A stretch of 21,334 nt of DNA from CAZJHX01 sp964545715 (GCA_964545715.1 CAZJHX010000175.1:1-21334), one strand, 5' to 3'; numbered from the stretch's first letter, positions 7,150 to 15,418 are shown. Numbers and translations are program-made. Notes: generated by a model not told the origin, from the sequence alone.

Positions 7150-8804
7150 GCGTCGTCTGCCTTGGCGTCTCGCGCCAGCGTCTCAAAGTACTGCCGGGCG
7201 ATAACCAGAAGGGCCAGTACCTCCTCGGCGCCCTCGAAGATGGAGAGCACGCGCGCATCCTGCCAGTAGCGCGAGACCGGATACTCTTCGGAGTAGCCCA
7301 TGCCGCCGTGCAGCTGCATGGCCTCGCGGGTGACCCACTCAGCGTCCTTGCAGGTCATGAACTTGACCAGAGACGCCTTCCACTGGCCCTGGCCGCGGTC
7401 CATCAGGTCGCCGACCGCATACGACATCTGGCGTCCGGCCTGGATGCGGGCGGCCATCTCGGCCAGCTTGGTTTTTGTGAGGGTGAAGTGCCCCAGCGAG
7501 TTGCCGAACACCTTGCGGTCCTCCACGTAGGCCAGCGCCTCACGAAAGGCCGCCTCCATGACGCCGACCGCGCGCGCGGCCGTTTGAATCCGCCCGCCGG
7601 CGAAGCCCGCCATCTGCAGGTAGAAGCCGCGCCCCTCGTCGCCGATCCGGTTCTCGTCCGGCACGAACCAGTCTTCGAAGCCGACGGAGAAAGAGTGCAT
7701 GCCGCGATAGCCGATGGTCGGGATCGCCTGGCCGCTCATGTACCCGCCGCCGTCCTGCTTGTACTCAAACTTGTACTGGTCGTGCTCGTCTTCGGACGTG
7801 TTGCGCTCCTTCTCGACCAGGAAGAGGGTCAGACCGCGGTGGCCGTCCTCGACCGAGCCGGTGCGAGCGAGCACGCAGAGGACGTCGGCGCGCCCGGCGA
7901 ACGTGCACCAGGTCTTCTCGCCGTTGATGACGTAGCCGCCGTCGACCTTGCGTGCGGTGGCCTTGAGCGCGGCGACGTCGGAGCCGGCGTCGGGCTCGGT
8001 GACCGCCACGCTGATGAGCTTCTCACCGCTGGCGAGCAGCGGCAGCCACTTCTGCTTCTGCTCGTCGGTGCCGCCCTTGCTGATCGCCTTGGCGCAGATC
8101 TCCGGACGCGTGATGACGGATCCGCCGGCGCCGAGCGAGCCGCGGGACAGCTCTTCGGTGGCGATGATCATGGTGCGGTGGTCAAAGAAGGTGCCGCCGT
8201 ACTCCTCGGGGATCGAGATGCCGAAGACGCCGAGGTCGGCCATGTCCTTGAGCAGCTTCTCGGGGATGAGCGCATCCTGCGTGTGAATGTGCTCAGCGTG
8301 CGGGCGCACCTGCTTGTCCGCGAACTTGGCGAACTCGCTGGAGACCATGTCGTGCATGTCCTGCAGCCCGTTGGCGCCGGCCGGATCCGCGTCGCGGTCG
8401 CACACGCGCTGGCCGATGGCGGCGACGTTCTCGGTCTTGAGGTGCTCGTAGATGAAGTCCGCGTCCTGGCCGTCGTAGACCGACTCGGCGGGCTCCAGAC
8501 CCAGGGCGTCGCCATTGAAGCGCGTCCAACGCTCTAGCTCGGCGCAGGAAGACGCCGCGTAATACATTGCGAGCGAGCGCTCGTGGTCGCCGTGCTCGCG
8601 GGCCCAGGCGATCATGCTCTCGGCGGCGGCGGCGCGCGCCAGGTGTCGGGCCAATTCGAAGGCCTCGGGTTGAATCGTGTTCAGCTTCTCAGCAGACACG
8701 CGCCCCTGTACGACGCAGGCGGCGGCCAGGTGCCGGCCGATGCGCTCCAGGGTCACGCGGCTTTGAGTGACGGCGTCGACAGCCGGTCCAAGAAGGTCGG
8801 TCAT
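7146..8804 (-). CDS. mcd: (2S)-Methylsuccinyl-CoA dehydrogenase
   Basis: 552 residues, FAD enzyme of the acyl-CoA dehydrogenase superfamily that oxidises methylsuccinyl-CoA to mesaconyl-CoA. An N-terminal extension of about 145 residues precedes the dehydrogenase core, and the total length fits Mcd (about 550) rather than ordinary acyl-CoA dehydrogenases (about 380-400). Seen motifs: TEPDAGSD (269-276), GEKTWCTFA (295-303), MQLHGGMGY (496-504), and RVLSIFEGAEEV (518-529) whose E524 aligns with the catalytic Glu of the IYEGT motif. The ATG at 8804 follows the lyase stop by one base; its own stop is shared with the start of ecm (4-nt overlap). Both couplings indicate one operon. Confidence 0.9.
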   Translation of the reverse strand: MTDLLGPAVDAVTQSRVTLERIGRHLAAACVVQGRVSAEKLNTIQPEAFELARHLARAAAAESMIAWAREHGDHERSLAMYYAASSCAELERWTRFNGDALGLEPAESVYDGQDADFIYEHLKTENVAAIGQRVCDRDADPAGANGLQDMHDMVSSEFAKFADKQVRPHAEHIHTQDALIPEKLLKDMADLGVFGISIPEEYGGTFFDHRTMIIATEELSRGSLGAGGSVITRPEICAKAISKGGTDEQKQKWLPLLASGEKLISVAVTEPDAGSDVAALKATARKVDGGYVINGEKTWCTFAGRADVLCVLARTGSVEDGHRGLTLFLVEKERNTSEDEHDQYKFEYKQDGGGYMSGQAIPTIGYRGMHSFSVGFEDWFVPDENRIGDEGRGFYLQMAGFAGGRIQTAARAVGVMEAAFREALAYVEDRKVFGNSLGHFTLTKTKLAEMAARIQAGRQMSYAVGDLMDRGQGQWKASLVKFMTCKDAEWVTREAMQLHGGMGYSEEYPVSRYWQDARVLSIFEGAEEVLALLVIARQYFETLARDAKADDA

Positions 8805-8805
8805 G

Positions 8806-9948
8806 CTAATCCCGGGTGCGAATAGTGCGTTCGAGGGTCTGAAGGGTGTATCCGGTGGCGAGCACGTCGGTGGTCGTGATCACGCCGGCTTGCAGGGCGG
8901 CGCGAACAAGCCACCACTCGGTGCCGACGACCGCCTTGTCCGTCAGTCGAGAGCCGTGGACCTCGGCGCCGGAGCCGCGTGAGGCGGCCCGTGTGTAATT
9001 GGCTGCGAGGGTCAACGCCTGGATGGCGCGCTCGCGTGAGGGTGTCCAGGCGCTGTGGACCGCCTCGATCTGGTCGGGGTGCAGGATCCACTTGGCGGCA
9101 TAGCCGGCGCGGCGCGCGTTCTCAGCGTCGTGTCGGGCCAGCTGCAGCGCCGCCTGGTGCTTGGCGATGCCTTCGTCGTCGGCGGGGTCTTTCCAGCGGA
9201 TCGGCAGCGTTGCGGTGATCGCGTCCACAGCGTCCTTGCCGTGGGCGGCCGCGATGATCGGCAGCATCTGGCGCGCGGTGGCCTGGTCGGAGAGCCAGGT
9301 ATCCGGGGCGACGGTGCCGCCCGTGGTGCGGGCGAAGTCCCAGGAGCCGAAGATCAGCGCGGTGACGTCCTCGAAGGCGGCGATGCGCTCGGCGTCCAGA
9401 AACGCGCGAGGTGACTCGATCAGCACCTCGATGGAGATGCGATTGTTGCGGCCCGCGATGCGCTGGATGTTGCGCAGGATGTTCTGCACGTCCGAGATCT
9501 CGTCGGCGCTCTCGGTTTTGGGGAGCACGATGGCGTCCAGGCGGTCGCCGACGGCGCCCACGATCTCGACGATGTCGTCCTCGAAGTACTCGGTGCGGAT
9601 GTTGTTGGGCCTGAAGGCGCGCACGCGATCCCCGAAGCTGAGCTTGTTGAAGGCGTCGATGACGAACTTGCGGGCGTACGGCTTGTAGTCCGGGTTGTCG
9701 GGTGCGGCGTCTTCCAGATCGTAGAAGAAGAAGTCGATGGGCAGCGTCGCGGCCTTGCCCATGATCTGCAGTGACCGCGCGCGGCCGTCGGTGGCCGGGT
9801 CGCCCCCCGCGTCCATCTTGAACGCGGGGATGCTCATCTCGCCGCGGCGGTAGTACGGGACCTTGAGCCCCTTCATCATCTCTTCCACGCGCCCGTGTTT
9901 GCGGCGCGCGGTCTGTATCAGTTGGCGGACCTGCGCGAAGTCGACCAT
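8806..9948 (-). CDS. HpcH/HpaI (CitE-like) aldolase, probable beta-methylmalyl-CoA/malyl-CoA lyase
   Basis: 380 residues. CitE-family features are visible: YDLEDA (76-81), substrate-binding RAFRPN near 110-115, LPK (142-144), VLIESP with catalytic-site E178 (175-180), and the metal-binding Asp of GSWDFA (D204). In the EMC pathway this family cleaves beta-methylmalyl-CoA to glyoxylate and propionyl-CoA. Position between the reductase and mcd supports that role, but at 380 residues it is longer than the roughly 320-residue Mcl1 of Rhodobacter. It differs by an N-terminal extension of about 45 residues and an insertion around 215-260, so another acyl-CoA lyase activity is possible. ATG at 9948 chosen over the upstream open frame because GAGG lies seven bases before it and conserved sequence starts after it. 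Confidence 0.8.
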   Translation of the reverse strand: MVDFAQVRQLIQTARRKHGRVEEMMKGLKVPYYRRGEMSIPAFKMDAGGDPATDGRARSLQIMGKAATLPIDFFFYDLEDAAPDNPDYKPYARKFVIDAFNKLSFGDRVRAFRPNNIRTEYFEDDIVEIVGAVGDRLDAIVLPKTESADEISDVQNILRNIQRIAGRNNRISIEVLIESPRAFLDAERIAAFEDVTALIFGSWDFARTTGGTVAPDTWLSDQATARQMLPIIAAAHGKDAVDAITATLPIRWKDPADDEGIAKHQAALQLARHDAENARRAGYAAKWILHPDQIEAVHSAWTPSRERAIQALTLAANYTRAASRGSGAEVHGSRLTDKAVVGTEWWLVRAALQAGVITTTDVLATGYTLQTLERTIRTRD

Positions 9949-9955
9949 CGAAACC

Positions 9956-11107
9956 TCACTCGGGGCAGATGGAGTAGCACGGGAAGCAGTTGACGCGAGC
10001 GTTGTCGTAGGCGTCCTGCAGCTCGGGGATCTCGTCGAATGTGTAGATTCGCTCGTCCACGATGGGCATCCAGCCGTTAGCCTCGGCATAGGCGACGGCG
10101 CGGCACCCCTGGCCGTAGCGTGCGTAGTGAGTGTGGATGTGCTGGTGGCGCTGAATGCACTCGATGGCGCGCACGTTGGAGAGCATCATGCCCTCTTTCC
10201 AGCCGGCCGTGGTCAGCACACCCTCGCGCGCGAGCGCCTTTATGGTGGGCCGGTGGACCGGGCCGCCGACGTAGTCGATGAAGATGTGGACACCGTCGCC
10301 GTCGGTCCTCTCGCGGACCGTCTTCAAGAAGAGCTTCTCGGCGGCGGAGTACTCCGCTTTGTACTCGGGATCCGTCTTGTAGCGCTTGGCGTTGAAGCTG
10401 AGCTTGCCGAAGACGCGACGGTCGAGCGGGGTGACGCCGACCTTCTTGATGGTCTCCAGGCGGAGCTCCTTGCTGCTCATCATAACCGTGCGGCAGCCGG
10501 CGCGTCGGGCGAGGTCGAGCTCGGCCAGCGTGACGCCGCCGCCCCAGCCCCAGACGTGGGGCGAGGCCAGCTCCTCCCAGCGGATGAGCAGGCGGAACGT
10601 GCCGTGCGCCAGGACCCAGTTTGACCAGGCGGTGACGTAGCGCAGCGAGAACGCGGCCCACTGGGCCAGCGAGTAATTCGTGTCATCGGGAATGGCGATG
10701 ACCTGGCGCTCGGTGCACTTCATCTTGGTGGCGAGCACGCCCATGGTGTTTGGCGCGTCGAAGCCCAGGATCTTCTTGGGATAACCGTATTTATCTTCCA
10801 CACCGTTGCAGAAGATGATCGCGTTCTGGCCCGGTTCGACGTTGGTGACGCCGGCGCCGCACTCCAGGATCTTTACGACCCCGGCGTTGCCTATGACCAC
10901 GCGGTCTTCCTTGCGCTGAATGCAGATGTCGACGGGCTTGCGCTCGATCGCGTGGCCCATGTTGCCCTCCCAGCAGCCGTACAGCGGCTGGCAGAGGACC
11001 TCGTTATCCTTGATGTTATCGAATTCGAACGTCTCGCGGACCAGCTCGCCCGGCGTTCCCGAACCGTCGCCTTTGTGAAGAACCCAGGCGTCAGCTTTGA
11101 CAGTCAT
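9956..11107 (-). CDS. MDR-family reductase, divergent crotonyl-CoA carboxylase/reductase-like
   Basis: 383 residues of the zinc-less medium-chain dehydrogenase type: GroES-like part (about 25-150), then a Rossmann domain with HVWGWGGGVTLAELDLA (184-200). The EMC pathway needs a crotonyl-CoA carboxylase/reductase (Ccr), and this gene leads the operon. Like Ccr it has an unusual insertion after the second Rossmann strand, here residues about 225-265 with KTDPEYKAEY, resembling the PEYxxW segment of Ccr. It lacks the VNYN stretch that carries a CO2-binding Asn in Ccr and is about 50 residues shorter, so it may be a reductase only, or act on another enoyl-CoA. The ATG at 11107 (TGGGGG nine bases upstream) is preferred to a TTG 22 codons earlier. 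It stops seven bases before the lyase gene. Confidence 0.7.
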   Translation of the reverse strand: MTVKADAWVLHKGDGSGTPGELVRETFEFDNIKDNEVLCQPLYGCWEGNMGHAIERKPVDICIQRKEDRVVIGNAGVVKILECGAGVTNVEPGQNAIIFCNGVEDKYGYPKKILGFDAPNTMGVLATKMKCTERQVIAIPDDTNYSLAQWAAFSLRYVTAWSNWVLAHGTFRLLIRWEELASPHVWGWGGGVTLAELDLARRAGCRTVMMSSKELRLETIKKVGVTPLDRRVFGKLSFNAKRYKTDPEYKAEYSAAEKLFLKTVRERTDGDGVHIFIDYVGGPVHRPTIKALAREGVLTTAGWKEGMMLSNVRAIECIQRHQHIHTHYARYGQGCRAVAYAEANGWMPIVDERIYTFDEIPELQDAYDNARVNCFPCYSICPE

Positions 11108-11182
11108 GTATTCAAACCCCCAGAAGATCGAAAGACCGTGTTCTGGCCTACCATCGGCAGTTCGCGGCGACAACCATAGGGG

Positions 11183-12484
11183 CTAATTCTCGAAGTTAAC
11201 GCACGGGGCGATGATGATCTCGTTCTTCTCGTGGCCGATGCACTCCACCTGCGAGAGGCCGCCGTGCACCTTGTTTCCGGGCGTGTTGATAGTCAGGTTG
11301 TTGAAGCTGAGCAGGCCGCAGCCCATCACGTCGTTGGCGGCGTCGAAATGATCTTTTTCGCTGAAGTCGTCCGATTTGATGGTGTCGTCGGCGTTTTCAC
11401 AGAACCAGTCCTCCAGCTCGCCCTTGCCGATGTCGCCGTCCAGGCCGGTAGAGTGCAGGCTGCGGCAGACGTCCTCTTTCTTGTCGGCGGCTTTCATGGA
11501 CAGCCAGCAGTCGGCGATGGCCTCGGTCAGGCTGAGCAGTACGTCGTTTGCGCCCGGACTGCCGGCCAGCGAGAGCACCTTGATGCACGTGCCGCCGGCG
11601 CAGGTGTCGATGTCCTTGCACTCTTTGAGGATGGTCCAGGGCAGGTAGGGGGCCTCGCAGTACACCACGCTGTTATCGAGGCACGCGTAGGCGCCGGGCA
11701 GGCAGGTGGCGCAGAGGGCCTCGGCGCCGTTGGTCAGGCAGCCCCAGGTGCACTCCTCGCTGAGCTGGAAGGCGGTGCCGTCGCTGTTGCAGGTCTCGAC
11801 GCCGTTGGCTCCGCAGCGCTGCTCACCGGCCTGGCAGGCGCTGACGAAGCAGTGTCCGTCGACGCACTTCTCAGAGCACAGGACCTGGTTGCCGTCGGCG
11901 TTTTTCGCGGCGATGAAGGCCGTCTGGGTGTCGTTGCATTTCTCGATCTGCAGCGGGATGTTGGGGTTGCAGCGCACCTCGTCGGGGCCGCATGCGGCCG
12001 GCTTGCAGGAGGCGGTGGCGCCGTCGCAGCCGTAGGGGCACGTCTCGACTTCGTCGATGGTCAGGCCGTCCACGGAGCAGCGCTGGACCTTGTTGCCGTC
12101 GGGCTCGCAGAAGGTCAGGCCGGCGACACAGACAATATCGCTGCACTCGCCGTTGATGCAGCCATGGTCACAGACGGTGAGGATCGCGTTGCCGTTGGGA
12201 TCGCAGACCTCGAGCAGCTTGGGCTGCGTGCACTGGGCAGTGAGCGGGGTGCAGGCGGGCGAGATGCAGTGGTCGACCTCGCAGCCGCTCTCGCAGAACA
12301 GCTCTTCCCAGCGGCGGCGGTCGGCGGAGCAGATGAGCAGGGTGGAGTCGGCGCAGCGCTTCTCGGCTTCTTCGCAGATGGGGCCGGTGTCGGGGTCGCC
12401 GGGGTCGATGACCGGGGGCGTTGGGGACGAGCACGCGCAAACGAGCGCGGTGGCGGCGAGAAGCGTAAGACGCACGAACGCCAT
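11183..12484 (-). CDS. Cysteine-rich lipoprotein
   Basis: 433 residues starting MAFVRLTLLAATALVCAC; the lipidated cysteine is probably residue 18 (VCAC). A Pro/Asp/Gly linker (20-36) leads to about six cysteine-rich units of 40-55 residues. Each unit follows the pattern C-x(5-8)-C ... C-x(3)-GC-x(4-8)-C, for example ECTWGCLTNGAEALC and TCPYGCDGATASC. The C-terminal 130 residues have fewer cysteines and no recognisable domain. Such proteins are common at the surface of myxobacteria-like organisms, but their function is unknown. The ATG overlaps the TAA of the FAD oxidoreductase by one base (TAATG), so its translation is probably coupled to it. A 75-nt gap without a clear terminator or promoter separates it from the EMC operon downstream. 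Confidence 0.85.
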   Translation of the reverse strand: MAFVRLTLLAATALVCACSSPTPPVIDPGDPDTGPICEEAEKRCADSTLLICSADRRRWEELFCESGCEVDHCISPACTPLTAQCTQPKLLEVCDPNGNAILTVCDHGCINGECSDIVCVAGLTFCEPDGNKVQRCSVDGLTIDEVETCPYGCDGATASCKPAACGPDEVRCNPNIPLQIEKCNDTQTAFIAAKNADGNQVLCSEKCVDGHCFVSACQAGEQRCGANGVETCNSDGTAFQLSEECTWGCLTNGAEALCATCLPGAYACLDNSVVYCEAPYLPWTILKECKDIDTCAGGTCIKVLSLAGSPGANDVLLSLTEAIADCWLSMKAADKKEDVCRSLHSTGLDGDIGKGELEDWFCENADDTIKSDDFSEKDHFDAANDVMGCGLLSFNNLTINTPGNKVHGGLSQVECIGHEKNEIIIAPCVNFEN

Positions 12485-14073
12485 TATGCCCAAGTCTCGT
12501 GTGTGATTCCCAGATCGGTGAGGATCTGCTCGGCTGCAAAGACGCCGCGATACTGCGCTTCTTCGAATAGCGGCAGGCCGGAGAGGTCGGTGTGGGCGAA
12601 CCGGACACGCCCCATCGGCTGTAGGTGGGCCGCGCGTTCGGGGCCGAACATCACGCCGGGCCGCGGGATGATGGTGCCGTGCCCCCAGCGCCAGATGTCT
12701 GCGGTGCGGACCACGTCACGGATATCGGGGTGGGCGCGGCGCAGGTCGTCGAGGGCGGTGTTGGTCAGCGTCTTCCAGTCGGCGGCCAGGAGGCCGGCGC
12801 GGGCGCCGAGGTCGTAGGCGCGGTACCACGTCCAGACGGTGGGTTTTGCCTGGTGGTCGGCGCCCAGGTCCTGGTGGGTGGCCTCGACGTAACCCAGCGA
12901 CTGGCTGTCGACCAGCACGCTGTTCCAGCACGGCTCGGCGCGCGCGGGGCGGCGTGACAGCGTGAGGTTGGCGACGACCCAGGGGGCGTGATCGGCGAAC
13001 TTGCGGCGCTGCCCGCGCGTGATGGCCTGCGTGACGTGATTGGGCGTGGCGCAAATGATGTGCTGCGCGCGATAGGTCAGCGACTTCTCGGTGGCGAGGT
13101 CGAAGGCGTCGGCGGTGCCGTCTTGGCCCACGCGATAGACGATGCGGCCGCAGGTGATCCGGGGCGCGCGGGCGCGGAGGTGGGCGACCAGGCGGGCGTT
13201 GCCCTCGGGCCAGCTGAAGTACACGGTGCCGCGCGTGGCGGGGGTGTCCCAGGGGCGCCGTCCGGCGAAGTAGTGCAGGCCGGCCCACGCCGAGACGGTG
13301 TCGCAGCCTGCGCCGTAATCGTCGCGGCAGGCGTAGTCCAGCGTCCAGCGCAGGCGGTCGCTGGTCCAGCCCTTTTCGGCCAGGTGCGCGGCAAAGGTGA
13401 GGGTGTCCAGGCGGGTGAACTCGGGGTCGGTGCTGGAGAGCGCGGCTGGGATCGCGAACGCGGGTCGCCCGTCGCGCCCCTTGGCGGCGCGCAGGGTGTC
13501 GATATAGGCGTCGAAGGCGGCGCGCTCGGCGACGTCGGCGGAGGATGCACCCGCGGTGAGGTACAGCCCGGGGTACCATTTGCCGCGAAAGAAGAGGCGG
13601 TTCTCCGGCTCGAAGACCAGATGACGCGCGTCGAAGGTGGGCGGCGCGGAGCCGACCCGGGGCGCGCAGATGCCCAGCTCCTCGCACAGGCGCAGGACGA
13701 TGCGGCTCTCGGGGTTGGGCACGGGCAGGTAGTGCGCGCCCCAGGGAAAGGCGGAGACCTCGTTTTTGCCGGCGCGTGCGGTGCCGCCGACGGTTGGAGC
13801 CAGCTCGACAACCTCGATGTCGTCGACCCCGGCGGCCGCCAGACGCCAGGCGGCGCTGAGTCCCGCCACGCCGCCCCCGACGATGAGCACGGTGCGCTCG
13901 ACGGTGGACGAGGGCGCAGGCAGATCCCCGCTGCGTACCCGGTGCCCGGCGGACGCGTCGTTGCCGTGGATGCGCCCCTGTGGCGTCGGAGGCTCAGGCG
14001 GCGTCTTGCGGCAACCGGCAGCCGTAGCAGCCAGCACCCCGAGCCCCTTCAAGGCGTCGCGGCGAGAGATCAC
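12484..14073 (-). CDS. Tat-exported FAD-dependent oxidoreductase (amine oxidase-like), lipoprotein
   Basis: 529 residues starting at GTG 14073. The N-terminus is a twin-arginine signal (SRRDALKG, 3-10) followed by a lipobox TAAGC with the cysteine at residue 21, so the folded flavoprotein is exported and lipid-anchored. The FAD-binding fold starts with VLIVGGGVAGLSAAWRL (62-78), E90 ends the second strand, and GGTAR (96-100) is the GGxxR motif of the amine oxidase/phytoene desaturase group. The C-terminal FAD-contact stretch is FAHTDLSGLPLFEEAQYRG. Substrate unknown. An in-frame upstream extension of 37 codons was rejected because it would bury the Tat signal. The GTG overlaps the CAP-gene stop (GTGA), indicating a shared transcript. 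Confidence 0.85.
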   Translation of the reverse strand: MISRRDALKGLGVLAATAAGCRKTPPEPPTPQGRIHGNDASAGHRVRSGDLPAPSSTVERTVLIVGGGVAGLSAAWRLAAAGVDDIEVVELAPTVGGTARAGKNEVSAFPWGAHYLPVPNPESRIVLRLCEELGICAPRVGSAPPTFDARHLVFEPENRLFFRGKWYPGLYLTAGASSADVAERAAFDAYIDTLRAAKGRDGRPAFAIPAALSSTDPEFTRLDTLTFAAHLAEKGWTSDRLRWTLDYACRDDYGAGCDTVSAWAGLHYFAGRRPWDTPATRGTVYFSWPEGNARLVAHLRARAPRITCGRIVYRVGQDGTADAFDLATEKSLTYRAQHIICATPNHVTQAITRGQRRKFADHAPWVVANLTLSRRPARAEPCWNSVLVDSQSLGYVEATHQDLGADHQAKPTVWTWYRAYDLGARAGLLAADWKTLTNTALDDLRRAHPDIRDVVRTADIWRWGHGTIIPRPGVMFGPERAAHLQPMGRVRFAHTDLSGLPLFEEAQYRGVFAAEQILTDLGITHETWA

Positions 14074-15194
14074 AGACTGGAGTAGTTTTCGGTGACGACC
14101 AGGTTGTCGCCGTTGAGCGCAAAGCCGAACCCGACATGCGTGTACGACTCGCCCAGGATGTTCTGCCGATGCGCGGGACTCCAAAACAGCCCCAGATGCG
14201 CCCCAAGCACGCTGCTGTTGGACGCGATGTTCTCTCCCAGCGGCCCGTTGAAGCCGAACTCGGCAGCCCGCGCCGACGGCCCGCCCCAGGTCGGACTGGT
14301 GTGCCCGAAGTACCCTTTGTCGACCATGTCCTGACTCTTGGCCTGAGCGATCTCGTTGAGCTTGTCATTCAGCGCAAGCGTCGACCGCCCCACCTCACCA
14401 CGCCGCGCATTGACCAGGTCCAGCAGCTCCTGCCTCAGATCCCCAAGCGGCAAGGGAATCGGGTAGTGCTTCGACGGAACGGTCGAGACCGGATGCGCCA
14501 CCAAAGGCACATGGTCCCCGACATACACCGGGTGATTGATGAAAGCCCCGCCCCCCGGCGCGTTGTACTCCACGACGTACAGCCCAGCCTCCGCAAACGT
14601 ATAGTCGGCCGCAAACTCGGTCCCGGGCCCCAGCTCCCCGTCAAAAACGAGCGCCACCGACTCAGGAAACACCGAAGGCGGCACAATAACGATGTTGCTC
14701 CGCAGCCCGCCGTCCCCGACCGTCCCGCTCATCTGAATGGTCTCGCCCACATCCGCAAAGTCCGGCAGCCCGGCCACACTCACCGCGCTCTTGTCCCAGT
14801 GCCCAGGAAAGTGCAGCCCGACCTCAAACGTCCCCGACCCCAGCTCCTCCACATTGTTAAAGAAGAAGCTCTTGTCCCCCTCCAATCGCCAGGTCACCGT
14901 CCCAGCCTGCAGCTCGGTCAAAAACGACCAGTCGATAGTCTCCGGCACGCTCACCTGGGTGATGCCGCTCGAAACAGCCAGAGGCCCGAACTGCTGCCCC
15001 CCTTGCTCCAACCACAGCCGATGATGCACGTACCCGGTGTCGTCCCACTGCAACACCACGCTGCCGCCGTCCACGACAACCCGCAGCTCCAGCGTATCTT
15101 CAGCCACCCCCGTATCGCCGCCGCCGCTACTCTCCCCGCCGCCGCCGCAACCGACCAGCACCCCAAGAACCAAAACCCGCCAAACACAACGCAT
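14070..15194 (-). CDS. CAP-domain (YkwD/SCP-like) lipoprotein
   Basis: 374 residues. The N-terminus MRCVWRVLVLGVLVGC carries a lipobox LVGC (cysteine 16), then a Gly/Ser/Asp linker. Residues about 35-245 are beta-rich with no domain I can name. The last 125 residues are a CAP domain: LVNARRGEVG, the N-L-N--A---S-DM pattern, YFGHTSP, GENIAS and SPAHRQNILG with the His/Glu/His cavity residues, ending in VTENYSSL. Bacterial CAP proteins are secreted and often bind cell-wall or lipid ligands. A GTG one codon upstream (15197) is an alternative start; neither has a clear ribosome site. It is first of three overlapping genes (CAP, FAD oxidoreductase, Cys-rich lipoprotein). Unlike its neighbours, its codons tolerate more A and runs of C, a mild composition difference. 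Confidence 0.88.
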   Translation of the reverse strand: MRCVWRVLVLGVLVGCGGGGESSGGGDTGVAEDTLELRVVVDGGSVVLQWDDTGYVHHRLWLEQGGQQFGPLAVSSGITQVSVPETIDWSFLTELQAGTVTWRLEGDKSFFFNNVEELGSGTFEVGLHFPGHWDKSAVSVAGLPDFADVGETIQMSGTVGDGGLRSNIVIVPPSVFPESVALVFDGELGPGTEFAADYTFAEAGLYVVEYNAPGGGAFINHPVYVGDHVPLVAHPVSTVPSKHYPIPLPLGDLRQELLDLVNARRGEVGRSTLALNDKLNEIAQAKSQDMVDKGYFGHTSPTWGGPSARAAEFGFNGPLGENIASNSSVLGAHLGLFWSPAHRQNILGESYTHVGFGFALNGDNLVVTENYSSL

Positions 15195-15260
15195 CACGCC
15201 AGATGATGCGGGATCCCACCCGCCGACGCCACCACCCGCCCCAGACCCGGCGCAACCCGC

Positions 15261-15410
15261 GCCACAAACGCCCCAGATGAATCATGTAGGCCGTTTATGA
15301 GCGCTTTTTGCGCCACAAACGCCGCACATGAATCATGTAGGGCGTTTATGAGCGCTTTTTGCGTCACAAACGCGCCAGATGAATCGTGTGGGGCGTTTGT
15401 GACGCGCTCG
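15261..15410. repeat. Three tandem copies of a 51-bp hairpin-forming repeat
   Basis: The units start at 15261, 15312 and 15363 (each beginning g(c/t)cacaaacg), an exact 51-bp period; the third is cut short or has diverged after about 45 bp. Each unit contains an inverted pair of arms, CACAAACG...CGTTT(A/G)TG, around a 19-20 nt loop with AGATGAATC-like sequence, then AGCGCTTTTTGCG. It fills most of the 224-nt gene-free interval between the CARDB gene and the CAP gene, which are both on the minus strand. Similarity over the whole unit, with no variable spacers, excludes CRISPR. Confidence 0.85.
15361..15405 (-). repeat. Perfect 13-bp inverted repeat in the third repeat unit
   Basis: GCGTCACAAACGC (15361-15373) and GCGTTTGTGACGC (15393-15405) are perfect reverse complements around a 19-nt loop. 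It begins 13 nt past the stop codon of the CARDB gene, so in that transcript it would be the first structure after the coding region and could end or stabilise the message. The base run after it on the minus strand is A, not U, so it is not a standard intrinsic terminator. Confidence 0.6.
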
Positions 15411-15418
15411 GGCGGTGG

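Noticed and set aside
7128..8537. Plus-strand open frame of 469 codons opposite mcd
   Set aside because: Shadow of the dehydrogenase gene, without recognisable domain or ribosome site.
15261..15410. CRISPR-like array
   Set aside because: All 51 bp of each unit are similar, there are no unique spacers, and only three copies without cas genes.
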